64,000 nt of DNA from Photobacterium profundum SS9. Its GTDB lineage: Bacteria; Pseudomonadota; Gammaproteobacteria; Enterobacterales; Vibrionaceae. The stretch lies in contig NC_006371.1 of assembly GCF_000196255.1 (NCBI RefSeq), positions 758,332 through 822,331 on the forward strand, in the 5' to 3' direction. The notes below the pieces were generated by a model. It had not been told where the DNA came from, did not search any database, and worked only from the letters and a program-made list of their open reading frames with translations. Both the position numbers and the translations under genes were made by a program. This document shows positions 54,486 to 62,785 of this stretch, in pieces; within the stretch, counting starts at the first letter, position 1; the number at the start of each line of letters is the position of its first letter.

Positions 54486-54792
54486 AAAAAGAGGGCATCT
54501 ACGGTTAATTGTATACCCAAGCTACCTCAAGATGCAGGATTCAGAGTGATTTCAGCGTGTTTAATTCAAGGAAAATGTGTGTAGGAATGGCTTTCCCTTT
54601 CAAATACATTTGACACAGAAGTAGATACGCTGAATCACTCCCGAAGGGCGAGTTTTGTTGGGCTCTATGCGGTGTTACTTATTTTCAACGTAGAATGACT
54701 AGGTCTATAAATAAGTGCCTTGCCTATAGCCCAACAAATTTTCGCTGAAACGAGCATCTTGAGGTAACTTGGGTATAGATGCCCCTCTTTTT
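54486..54792 (+). terminator. Aminotransferase terminator with a repeat element in its loop
   Basis: AAAAAGAGGGCATCTA (54486-54501) and TAGATGCCCCTCTTTTTT (54776-54793) would form a 15-16-bp stem (one bulged G) with a T tract. The dispersed repeat copy B occupies the loop. Confidence 0.7.
54512..54777. repeat. Full-length copy B of the dispersed TIR repeat (266 bp)
   Basis: Begins TATACCCAAGCTACCTCAAG and ends in the inverse CTTGAGGTAACTTGGGTATA. Its termini pair almost perfectly. It shares nearly all internal sequence with 6459-6715. No reading frame is convincing, so it is a MITE or structured-repeat family. Confidence 0.92.
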
Positions 54793-54822
54793 TAGAATGC
54801 TTTTTACGTGGTGTGTTACTGG

Positions 54823-55299
54823 TTACTTTGCTTTATTAATGATGTTTTTGTAGTGCTTAGCTCTAGTAAACAAAAAATCCACATCAGGTGGGAAATCTTT
54901 ATTTGATTTAGCATTTTTCATCATGTCGAACACTTTGAATTCAGTTAAAAATGCAAACTGATAAGGCTTGAAGTCGCCCTTAGATTGTTCTGTTGGGTCA
55001 AAGTACTTATCACCAATTTTAATGATCGCCTGATCAATGATTTTTTCTTCATTGCAGCGATAGCCCAAAACGTAACGTTCACCTTTTTGGTAAATAACGT
55101 TCATGTAGCTATTATAAAAACTTTCGTCTTCTTTTGTGGTGCAGCTTTCTAGAAGCGCATCATCCATCGCTTCAACAATTATCATTCGGATGTTTTCAGC
55201 ATTGAAATTCAATTCGGTCAATTGCTCGCGAATTGCTTCTAAAGTTAGTTGGGTCACTTCTAATACCGCGTTATGAATAAAATCGCACGCATTATACAT
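54823..55299 (-). CDS. Hypothetical protein
   Basis: A 158-residue soluble protein that I do not recognise. It has a helical N-terminal third (AIREQLTELNFNAENIRMIIVEAMDDALLES) and no clear domain, export signal or catalytic motif. It is convergent with the aminotransferase gene and stands alone. ATG 55299 has only a weak ribosome-binding sequence (GAAGAT). Coding potential rests on length and reading quality. Confidence 0.5.
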   Translation of the reverse strand: MYNACDFIHNAVLEVTQLTLEAIREQLTELNFNAENIRMIIVEAMDDALLESCTTKEDESFYNSYMNVIYQKGERYVLGYRCNEEKIIDQAIIKIGDKYFDPTEQSKGDFKPYQFAFLTEFKVFDMMKNAKSNKDFPPDVDFLFTRAKHYKNIINKAK

Positions 55300-55460
55300 T
55301 GATCTTCAAGTAATTCATCGAACTTCAAAAAAACAACAGTAATTTCATGGATTCTTGGTGGGTGTTTCGCCTTAAAATGGCTTACTTTATACATTTAATG
55401 TGTCTAGGTAGGAAGTTACCGTGTTTTCAATCCTATATTTACAGATAAAATCTCTTTAAA

Positions 55461-55475
55461 TGAGATTCATTTTCA
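55461..55475. promoter_or_regulatory. Candidate Fur box upstream of the TonB2 operon
   Basis: TGAGATTCATTTTCA fits the 7-1-7 Fur consensus TGATAAT-N-ATTATCA at 11 of 14 fixed positions and lies about 75 bases before the first gene of the iron-uptake energy operon. Confidence 0.6.
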
Positions 55476-55546
55476 ATTAGAGTGATGCATCTTACTCCTA
55501 GGCTGCTAGGCGTATTTTTAATTTTGACTACACCTAAATACTATTG

Positions 55547-56368
55547 ATGAGCAATATGAAAGCAATAAAACCTAGCCTGGTAATTTTGATGCTCTGCATG
55601 GCAAGCAGTGCATATGCGAATATTGATGCCGCTCGTGCAATCGAAAGTAAAACTAATGCTGCTTCTACTAAGAGCCAGACAAAAGTTGATCAAAGCGCAG
55701 AAGCTGCATTAACAATGAAAGCTGAGATTGAGCAACTTGAAGAAGAAGTGAAAAATTTAGCGGTTTATCGTGATCACTTGTCTCGTCTCGTGGTTAATCA
55801 AAATGAAGAAGTGACCAGTATTAATCAGCAAATTCAAGATATTAAAGAAACACGGCAGGGTGTAGTACCGCTGATGTATAAAATGCTTGATGGGTTGAAG
55901 CAAATTATTACCGATGATAAGCCTATTCGTCATGAACAACGCTTGGCTCGCCTTAATAAATTAGACGTCATGATGTCGCAAGCTGATATCAGTGACGCTG
56001 AAAAATACCGCCGTATTCTTGAAGCCTATCAAATTGAAATGGATTACGGCACGAAATTAGGTGTGTACCAAGGTCAAATTACAGTAGATGCCGACACGAG
56101 CATTGAAGTCGATTTGTTGTATTTAGGACGGATCTCTTTAGTCGCTAGAAGTTTAGATGGTACGCGTTATTGGGCATGGAAAGATATCGATAATGGTTGG
56201 CAATCTGTCGACAGTAACCAAAGTTCAAATATTGATAAAGCATTCTCTATTGCACACAAACAGGTTGCCCCAAGCTTGATAACTTTGCCTATATCCGCTC
56301 AGTTAGCCGTTGATCAACAACCCGTCACTTCAAACGTAATAACATTAACTAACGTGGAGCAGCAGTAA
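55547..56368 (+). CDS. DUF3450 periplasmic coiled-coil protein of the TonB2 operon
   Basis: A 273-residue exported protein (signal peptide cleaved after YAN, about residue 25) with a long coiled coil (about 40-125) and a C-terminal beta domain (VYQGQITVDADTSIEVDLLYLGRISLVARSLDGTRYWAWK), the DUF3450 pattern. DUF3450 genes open TonB2-type operons in Vibrio. The reading frame has a TTG at 55544, and ATG 55547 or 55556 could each be the start. It precedes ttpC by one base. Confidence 0.83.
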   Translation: MSNMKAIKPSLVILMLCMASSAYANIDAARAIESKTNAASTKSQTKVDQSAEAALTMKAEIEQLEEEVKNLAVYRDHLSRLVVNQNEEVTSINQQIQDIKETRQGVVPLMYKMLDGLKQIITDDKPIRHEQRLARLNKLDVMMSQADISDAEKYRRILEAYQIEMDYGTKLGVYQGQITVDADTSIEVDLLYLGRISLVARSLDGTRYWAWKDIDNGWQSVDSNQSSNIDKAFSIAHKQVAPSLITLPISAQLAVDQQPVTSNVITLTNVEQQ

Positions 56369-56369
56369 T

Positions 56370-57737
56370 ATGAAATTCAAAACGTTAGTTACGGCTGTTT
56401 GTCTACTGACTATGCCATTTGTGGTGTTAGCTGAATCACCCGTTTCAGCTGAGTCACTGGTATCAAAAACTCAGCAAGAACAAAAAGAACAACGCGCTCA
56501 TAATGTTCAACGTGAAGCGGGGTTCAAGCACACAGAGCAAACTATTCAAGCGCAACGTGATTCTCTGTTGGCTATGCGCGAGAAATTACAAAGTGAAACT
56601 GAAAAACTGAGTGATATATTCAGTAAAAACGAAGCAGAATTATCGACCCTTGAAGAACAACTACGTTTAGATACGGGCAGCTTGGGTGAGTTATTTGGCG
56701 TTGTGCGCCAGTCTGCAAAAGATCTTAATACTGAAATTGAGACGTCGGTAACCAGTGTTGATAGCGCCAAATATGCTTCTGTCGTTAATGAAATTGTCGA
56801 GGCAAAAGCATTGCCTTCTATGCTGCAATTAACAGGTTTGTGGCAAGGAATGGTAGAGCAGATAACGGCAAGTGGCGAGATTGCCCCTATTTCTTTGCCT
56901 TATATCAATGGGGAAGGGTACAAAGCAAATATTGATGCTTTCCGTCTTGGTAGTTTTGCCTTAGTTAGCGATCAGGGCTATGTACAATGGAACAGTGATC
57001 GTCATGTCGCGAAACCGTATTTAAAGCAGCCTCAGAAAGGGCCTGTTTTAGCCGATTTATCAACGATCAATCAGGCTGGAATACTGCCTTTAATTGTTGA
57101 CCCATCACGCGGTATTATGCTGGAACAATTGGCGAATACCCCATCTTTAAAAGAACGGTTAGAGAATGGCGGTGTGGTTGGTAAGGTCATTTTAGGGTTA
57201 CTTGCGATAGGCGGCATTATTGCGCTCTTTAGAGGCACTAAGCTATTCATTATCCGTCAGCAAATTAAAGGGCAGTTAAAGCAACCTCAGGTTCCTGGTA
57301 ATAACCCACTGGGTCGTGTTCTTAGCGTATTTTATGATAATAAAGAGCGTTATACCGAACAAGGACGAAGTGTAGAAGCGTTGGAATTACGCTTGCTTGA
57401 AACCATTGTCGATGAGCAACAACACCTTGAAAAAGGGTTGTCTATGTTGAAGCTCCTTGCGGCTTTAGCCCCAATGCTTGGCTTGCTAGGCACGGTAACA
57501 GGTATGATTGAAACCTTCCAAGTCATTACACAGTTTGGTAATGGTGATCCTAAAGTCATGGCGGGTGGTATTTCAATGGCGCTTATTACAACAGTGTTAG
57601 GTTTGGTTGCTGCAATGCCACTATTGCTTGCGCATAATATATTGAGTACACAAGCAGATACCATTCGAAATATTTTAGAGAAGCAAGGGATCAGCCTTGT
57701 TGCAGAGCAGGCTGAAAAAGTAGGAACAACAGCATAA
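56370..57737 (+). CDS. ttpC: TtpC-like MotA/TolQ/ExbB-domain protein
   Basis: A 455-residue protein. Signal peptide to about 22 (VVLA|ESP), a periplasmic coiled coil (about 30-125), then a MotA/TolQ/ExbB proton-channel domain (TM at about 272-292, and LKLLAALAPMLGLLGTVTGMIETFQ about 363 and ISMALITTVLGLVAAMPLLLAHN about 405). TtpC is required with TonB2 for iron-siderophore transport in Vibrio. It overlaps exbB2 by one base. Confidence 0.88.
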   Translation: MKFKTLVTAVCLLTMPFVVLAESPVSAESLVSKTQQEQKEQRAHNVQREAGFKHTEQTIQAQRDSLLAMREKLQSETEKLSDIFSKNEAELSTLEEQLRLDTGSLGELFGVVRQSAKDLNTEIETSVTSVDSAKYASVVNEIVEAKALPSMLQLTGLWQGMVEQITASGEIAPISLPYINGEGYKANIDAFRLGSFALVSDQGYVQWNSDRHVAKPYLKQPQKGPVLADLSTINQAGILPLIVDPSRGIMLEQLANTPSLKERLENGGVVGKVILGLLAIGGIIALFRGTKLFIIRQQIKGQLKQPQVPGNNPLGRVLSVFYDNKERYTEQGRSVEALELRLLETIVDEQQHLEKGLSMLKLLAALAPMLGLLGTVTGMIETFQVITQFGNGDPKVMAGGISMALITTVLGLVAAMPLLLAHNILSTQADTIRNILEKQGISLVAEQAEKVGTTA

Positions 57738-58267
57738 TGGAATTCAGTCTTTTACAAGCCTGGTGGTTCTCATTATCGCAATTCATGAACCAGGGCGGCC
57801 AAATATTATGGTGGTTGGCTGCCGTGGTAATGCTTTGCTGGATATTGGTTGTCGAGCGGGTTATCTACCTGTTCTTCCAGTATCCAAACCAGAGAAAAGC
57901 TTGGCTCGCAAAATGGCATGATCGTGATGATCAAACATCATGGTATGCCCATGCAGTACGTGACGGCTGGTTAAATGAAGCGCGTACTGCCTTAAATCAA
58001 AACTTAAATTTGATTAAAGTACTGGTATCCATTTGTCCAATGTTAGGGCTACTTGGCACGGTGACGGGGATGATTTCTGTCTTCGATGTGATGGCTACTC
58101 AAGGTAGTAGCCAGCCAAAATTAATGGCTTCGGGTATTTCACTCGCAACGTTACCTACTATGGCTGGTATGGTGGCTGCGCTTGCGGGTATGTTTGTTCA
58201 CGCACGCTTGTCTAAAGCGTGTCATCTGCGTGAATTGAAATTAGAAAAATTATTAAGGAGCCAATGA
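57737..58267 (+). CDS. exbB2: ExbB2 proton channel subunit
   Basis: A 176-residue inner-membrane protein with three spans; the MotA/TolQ/ExbB core SICPMLGLLGTVTGMISVFDVM and SLATLPTMAGMVAALAGMFVH is intact. It lacks the long periplasmic region of TtpC. The ATG overlaps the stop of ttpC, and its stop overlaps exbD2. Confidence 0.92.
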   Translation: MEFSLLQAWWFSLSQFMNQGGQILWWLAAVVMLCWILVVERVIYLFFQYPNQRKAWLAKWHDRDDQTSWYAHAVRDGWLNEARTALNQNLNLIKVLVSICPMLGLLGTVTGMISVFDVMATQGSSQPKLMASGISLATLPTMAGMVAALAGMFVHARLSKACHLRELKLEKLLRSQ

Positions 58268-58671
58268 TGAGACTGAGTCGTCCGTCTTCTGCTCGTGAAG
58301 AAGCACAAATTGACATGACATCGATGCTAGACATTGTTTTTATCATGTTGATTTTCTTTATTGTTACAAGTTCATTCGTTCGAGAGTCTGGCGTTGAGGT
58401 TAATCGACCACAGGCGAGCAATGTCGTTAGCCAAAAAGATGCAGGTATTTTTATTGCCATCACATCAGCAAATGATATTTACATTGATAAGCGTGTGGTA
58501 GATGTTGAGCGTGTACAAGCAATAATTGAGCATTTATTACTCGAACAACCTGAAGCAACATTAGTTATTCAGGCTGATGAACACGCTTATAATGGTACCG
58601 TTGTAAAAGTGATGGATGCAGCTAAAGGCGCAGGGGTCAATAATATCGCGTTGGCAGCGGAGAAACGCTAA
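58264..58671 (+). CDS. exbD2: ExbD2
   Basis: A 135-residue ExbD/TolR protein: cytoplasmic N-terminus, one TM with the proton-carrying Asp in MTSMLDIVFIMLIFFIVTSSF (about residue 25), and a periplasmic domain (VIIQADEHAYNGTVVKVMDAAKGAGVNNIALAAEKR-type). It forms the proton-driven complex with ExbB2 and TonB2. Confidence 0.93.
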   Translation: MMRLSRPSSAREEAQIDMTSMLDIVFIMLIFFIVTSSFVRESGVEVNRPQASNVVSQKDAGIFIAITSANDIYIDKRVVDVERVQAIIEHLLLEQPEATLVIQADEHAYNGTVVKVMDAAKGAGVNNIALAAEKR

Positions 58672-59342
58672 TGCCTTTGAATTCAGGTGTCACCGTACCT
58701 TCTCGTTCAATTTTTCAATCACTGTTTATTCGGCTATTAATCGCACTTCCTTTGTCTGCTGTTGTGGCATTGGGTTTGTTCACCTTTATGGCGTGGATGG
58801 TAGACAATGGACATAAAAGAGTCCCAGAAAGGTCTGAGGTTCTAGCATTCGATATTGTCATGGTTGAACAGGAACGAGACGCACAACGTCGTCAGCGCAC
58901 CGTACCAGAAAAACCCGATACTCCAGAGCCGCCACCCGAAGCTGTACCGAGAAGCTCCCAATCAGCGGTTACAGCTACCTCTGCGGCATCAATGCCGACT
59001 TTAGGTTTGGATACGGCAATTACTGGGCTTGCTATCAGCGTACCTCAATTTTCAGATTTTGGTGCGAACCAACAAGCCATGCCGCTATACCGTGTAGAGC
59101 CTAAATATCCTACGCGTGCAATGAAGCAAGGCGCTGAAGGTTTTGTTGTGTTGTCGTTTACTATTGATGCGCAAGGTCGTCCAACCGATGTTGAAATACT
59201 AGATGCTAAGCCGCGTCGCTTATTCGAAAGAGAAGCGATTCGAGCACTACGTAAATGGAAATATCAGGCTAAAGTTGTTGATGGAAAAGCCATTTCTCAG
59301 CAGGGTCAAACTGTTCGCCTTGAATTTAAGTTAAATAAATGA
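58671..59342 (+). CDS. tonB2: TonB2 energy transducer
   Basis: A 223-residue TonB: N-terminal anchor helix (about 24-46, RLLIALPLSAVVALGLFTFM), a proline-rich PEKPDTPEPPPEAVP stretch shorter than in TonB1, and a C-terminal domain YPTRAMKQGAEGFVVLSFTIDAQGRPTDVEILDAKPRRLFEREAIRALRKWKY (TonB box partner). It contacts TonB-dependent outer-membrane receptors. None is adjacent. Confidence 0.93.
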   Translation: MPLNSGVTVPSRSIFQSLFIRLLIALPLSAVVALGLFTFMAWMVDNGHKRVPERSEVLAFDIVMVEQERDAQRRQRTVPEKPDTPEPPPEAVPRSSQSAVTATSAASMPTLGLDTAITGLAISVPQFSDFGANQQAMPLYRVEPKYPTRAMKQGAEGFVVLSFTIDAQGRPTDVEILDAKPRRLFEREAIRALRKWKYQAKVVDGKAISQQGQTVRLEFKLNK

Positions 59343-60514
59343 TGAATATAAAAAATGTCGTTGTTGCCTGCACCTTAATGTTTTGTATCTCGACGGGCGT
59401 TCAAGCGAAAGAGCTCTCTCAATTTACTGCTGGCAAAGTACAGCGGGCTCATAACTTGCAGCAAGACGAAAAATTAAATGAAGCCATCACGTTATTGGCT
59501 GATCTCAACCCTTCTAGGGCGTATGACAAAGCATTTGTTAAGCGTATGCTGGGGATTTTCTATTGGCAAAAAGGCAATACAAAAAATGCTATTGCTAATC
59601 TGTCTTATGCTGTCGACAGTGGTTTATTGAATGATGAACAAGCTTGGGTAACTCAGCGAATGCTGGCTGATATTCTATTGTCAGAACAGCAGTTTACAGT
59701 GGCACTTCCTCATTATTATACGTTATCGAAAAATATACCTGATAATCAGAAAGCGGATGAATTGTGGCTGCGTATAGCACAATCGCACTATCAAATTGAA
59801 GAGTGGAACAGGGTACTTGCCGCCTTAAAGCAGTTCGATAGATTCAATAAAAAAGTGGATGTACAACCGTTAACCATTAAGTTGGGTGCTCAACTTCAAC
59901 TAAAACACTGGAAAAATGCGATAGCCACACTGAATGGCTTAATTGGTTTAGAGCCAAATAAAACCGTATGGTGGCAGCAATTAGCGGGCATTCAAATTCG
60001 AATTGGACGCTCGAATGATGCACTGGATACTTTAGCATTAGCTAAGCATCAAGGTGTCGAGCTTCGCCAGCAAGATTTAAAAACACTCGCTCAACTTTAT
60101 GCGCAACGTGGTATTCCAGAACGCGCCGCCATCTTATTCAGTGAATTGGATGGAGTTGATACCGATGCTAAATTACTCTCTGATCAAGCGATGTATTGGC
60201 AGATGGCCAAAGAGTGGAATAAAGCGATTTCCATTTGGTCTAAAGCGGCAAAATTAAATGATAAGTATCGTTGGCAATTAGCTCAGTTATTGCTGCAAGA
60301 AGGGCACTACCATAAAGCATTATCGGAGCTAGATCGTGTGAAAGATAAAGCTAAAAAAGCGGATGTTGAGCTTGCAAAAGTACGCGCCTATTACAAACTA
60401 GAAGACTTTGAGCGTGCCATTATTCATGCCAAGCAAGCGAACAATATGAACTCTTCATCGGCGTCAAAAAGTTGGATTCGATATCTTAGTCAAATCCGTG
60501 AGATGAAAGGTTAA
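59339..60514 (+). CDS. TPR protein of the TonB2 operon
   Basis: A 391-residue protein with a signal peptide (VQA|KELS, about residue 21) and tetratricopeptide repeats throughout (RMLGIFYWQKGNTKNAIANLSYAV, DELWLRIAQSHYQIEEWNRVLAAL). It overlaps tonB2 by ATGA and so belongs to the operon; Vibrio TonB2 operons end in such a gene, of unclear role in receptor coupling. Confidence 0.85.
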   Translation: MMNIKNVVVACTLMFCISTGVQAKELSQFTAGKVQRAHNLQQDEKLNEAITLLADLNPSRAYDKAFVKRMLGIFYWQKGNTKNAIANLSYAVDSGLLNDEQAWVTQRMLADILLSEQQFTVALPHYYTLSKNIPDNQKADELWLRIAQSHYQIEEWNRVLAALKQFDRFNKKVDVQPLTIKLGAQLQLKHWKNAIATLNGLIGLEPNKTVWWQQLAGIQIRIGRSNDALDTLALAKHQGVELRQQDLKTLAQLYAQRGIPERAAILFSELDGVDTDAKLLSDQAMYWQMAKEWNKAISIWSKAAKLNDKYRWQLAQLLLQEGHYHKALSELDRVKDKAKKADVELAKVRAYYKLEDFERAIIHAKQANNMNSSSASKSWIRYLSQIREMKG

Positions 60515-60598
60515 GTGACTTAGAAAAAGCATTGTTATTATTGATTGATCTGACTTTATTAACTAGAATACGAATCGTTTTTATTAAGAGTAAGTGCT

Positions 60599-61267
60599 GT
60601 GTCAAATATTCTGGTTGTTGATGACGATGTAATGCTGTGCGAATTATTAACCGAAGTGCTGAGTGAAGAAGGTTACGATGTCCATTATATTCACGATGGT
60701 GAAAGTGCCCTGACGTACATGCAAGCACACTCTGTTGATTTAGTATTACTGGATGTGATGCTACCGAATATTGATGGCTTACAAGTCGCACGCCGTATTT
60801 GCCAACGTTTTGCCACACCTATTCTGATGTTAACCGCATTGGGTGATGAAGCGTCTATGTTAGATGGCTTACAAGCTGGCGCCGATCAATATGTCGCGAA
60901 ACCTTTCCGTGTACCTGAATTACTGGCAAGAATCACGTCGATATTACGTAGAGTCGGGCTTGAACGTCAGCGTCAGGGGCTGAATAACTGCACGGCTGAT
61001 TTGTCGATACAGTTTTCAAGATTGCCGTTAACGGGCACCGAATCTGAGCTGCTTGAATACCTTATTAAGCATGACGGTATTGTGGTGTCTAAAGCTGAAT
61101 TGCAAAAAGAAGTGTTGAAAAAAGATCTTTGCCCATTTGATCGTAACCTTGATATGCATATCAGCAATATTAGACGAAAAATGCTGCAGTCAGGCTTGTC
61201 AAAGCAACACATTAAAACGGTACGTGGTAAAGGCTATAGCTTTTACGAAAGTGTTAATATTGCGTAA
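60599..61267 (+). CDS. OmpR/CpxR-like response regulator
   Basis: A 222-residue regulator: receiver (NILVVDDDVMLCELL, phosphoacceptor in LVLLDVMLPNIDG, Lys in YVAKPF) and OmpR-type winged helix (LTGTESELLEYLIKHDGIVVSKAELQKEV and DMHISNIRRKM, KTVRGKGYSF). The start is GTG. It pairs with the kinase gene 31 bases downstream. The resemblance is to CpxR, with no CpxP next to it. Confidence 0.9.
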   Translation: MSNILVVDDDVMLCELLTEVLSEEGYDVHYIHDGESALTYMQAHSVDLVLLDVMLPNIDGLQVARRICQRFATPILMLTALGDEASMLDGLQAGADQYVAKPFRVPELLARITSILRRVGLERQRQGLNNCTADLSIQFSRLPLTGTESELLEYLIKHDGIVVSKAELQKEVLKKDLCPFDRNLDMHISNIRRKMLQSGLSKQHIKTVRGKGYSFYESVNIA

Positions 61268-61298
61268 GGTGTTACGCTAATCGATAACGTGAAACTTA

Positions 61299-62690
61299 AT
61301 GAATTCAATTTTTTCTAATGCCTTTTCTCCCTTACGCGCTATTAATGATCGCTGTGGATTAGCAGTAAGACTGTTTTCCTATTTCGCCATTATTTTATTA
61401 TTAATTCTTGGAATTCAAAACGTGGCAGAAATTGCGTTAGTCAAAGCAATGCTACGCATACCTGAACAAATACAAGAACAGATGCTCGATCTCGCCAACC
61501 AAGCCGAGATCATGATAGCTGACGGTGATATGTATGAATTGGCAGACTGGGAACGAGGACAACCTTATTATCTTTTTGTATTAAATAAAGAAAATAGGTC
61601 ATTGAGTGGGCGAGATATGCACCCACATTTTGAATTTAAATTGGCGTATATCAGGCAAATAGATTCATTATTGGAAAGTCGTGTTAATCGACCAATCATA
61701 GAAATACCGTTACGCGATGGTAATCGTTTAGTTATTCAATTCCCGCTTGATCAGCATCCTGCTCATCATTTTAAACTGTATTTTGGCTTAATTAAAATAT
61801 TTATTGCCGCTCTTATTCTATGTGTATTTTCATTATTACTGGCTCGATACTTACAACGCCCATTAAATAAACTACAAGAAGCCAGTCGTCGTTTATCTGA
61901 AGGGGATTTTAGTGTTCGAGTGACAAGTGAGGTGGGACGTGGTGTCAAAGAGTTTCGAGAATTAGCTCATGACTTTGATCATATGACATTTCGTATTCAA
62001 ACCTTGGCAGAACAGCAAAAACGTTTAATTAGAGATGTTTCTCATGAATTGCGTACACCGCTAGCGCGGCATAATTTGGCTTTACATTTACTCCGAAAAA
62101 GAACGCCTGAAGAATATCAGCATTTATTAGATCGGCTCGAACATGAATCTGATGAAATGAATAACTTAGTGACTGAAATTTTAGAATTTAGTCGCATTGA
62201 GAATGCAAGTTACTCTGCAAGCTTAGAGCCATTACAGCTTGAGATCTTTTGCCAAGCGCAAGTGTTAGAAAGTCAGATGTCTTTGAAACCGAAGCAACGC
62301 TTAACGGGATATTTTGATAATGAAACCCCTTTGGTGCTTGCTGATAGTCGTTTGTTATTACGTGTCATTAAAAATTTACTCGTTAATGCCAGCAAGTATG
62401 CCGGAGAGCTAGCAACAATCACGATCACCGTTCAATTACCGCAAGAACATGATGGGCAACATGTCCAAGTGATTATTGCAGACGATGGTAAAGGTATTGA
62501 CCCTCAGCATTTAAAGCGCATTTTTGACCCGTTTACGCGCTTGGAAGAAGCCCGTGACAAGCAATCTGGTGGCTATGGTTTAGGGTTGGCGATTGTAAAA
62601 GAATCGATGGCCTTAATGAAAGGGCAGGTAGAAGCAGATAATCGATTGAAGGGTGGCTTGCGTATTACCTTATTATTCCCAGTTTTATAG
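61299..62690 (+). CDS. Sensor histidine kinase, CpxA-like
   Basis: A 463-residue inner-membrane kinase: TM1 at about 24-46, a periplasmic sensor of about 110 residues, TM2 about 165-187, HAMP, then the H-box RDVSHELRTPLARHNLALHLL, N-box NLLVNASKYAG, G1 ADDGKGID and G2 GYGLGLAIVKES. It should phosphorylate the adjacent regulator. The CpxA-like name rests on architecture, and the signal is unknown. Confidence 0.9.
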   Translation: MNSIFSNAFSPLRAINDRCGLAVRLFSYFAIILLLILGIQNVAEIALVKAMLRIPEQIQEQMLDLANQAEIMIADGDMYELADWERGQPYYLFVLNKENRSLSGRDMHPHFEFKLAYIRQIDSLLESRVNRPIIEIPLRDGNRLVIQFPLDQHPAHHFKLYFGLIKIFIAALILCVFSLLLARYLQRPLNKLQEASRRLSEGDFSVRVTSEVGRGVKEFRELAHDFDHMTFRIQTLAEQQKRLIRDVSHELRTPLARHNLALHLLRKRTPEEYQHLLDRLEHESDEMNNLVTEILEFSRIENASYSASLEPLQLEIFCQAQVLESQMSLKPKQRLTGYFDNETPLVLADSRLLLRVIKNLLVNASKYAGELATITITVQLPQEHDGQHVQVIIADDGKGIDPQHLKRIFDPFTRLEEARDKQSGGYGLGLAIVKESMALMKGQVEADNRLKGGLRITLLFPVL

Positions 62691-62698
62691 ACACACAA

Positions 62699-62740
62699 AA
62701 AAAACAGCGACCCTAGAATCTAGAGTAGCTGTTTTTATTT
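62699..62740 (+). terminator. Terminator after the sensor kinase gene
   Basis: AAAACAGC/GCTGTTTTT outer stem with an inner CTAGAATCTAG palindrome, followed by T-rich sequence. Confidence 0.65.
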
Positions 62741-62785
62741 ATTGCTTTTACGATTTCCAATTACGATAAATAAGTTGGCGGTTAT

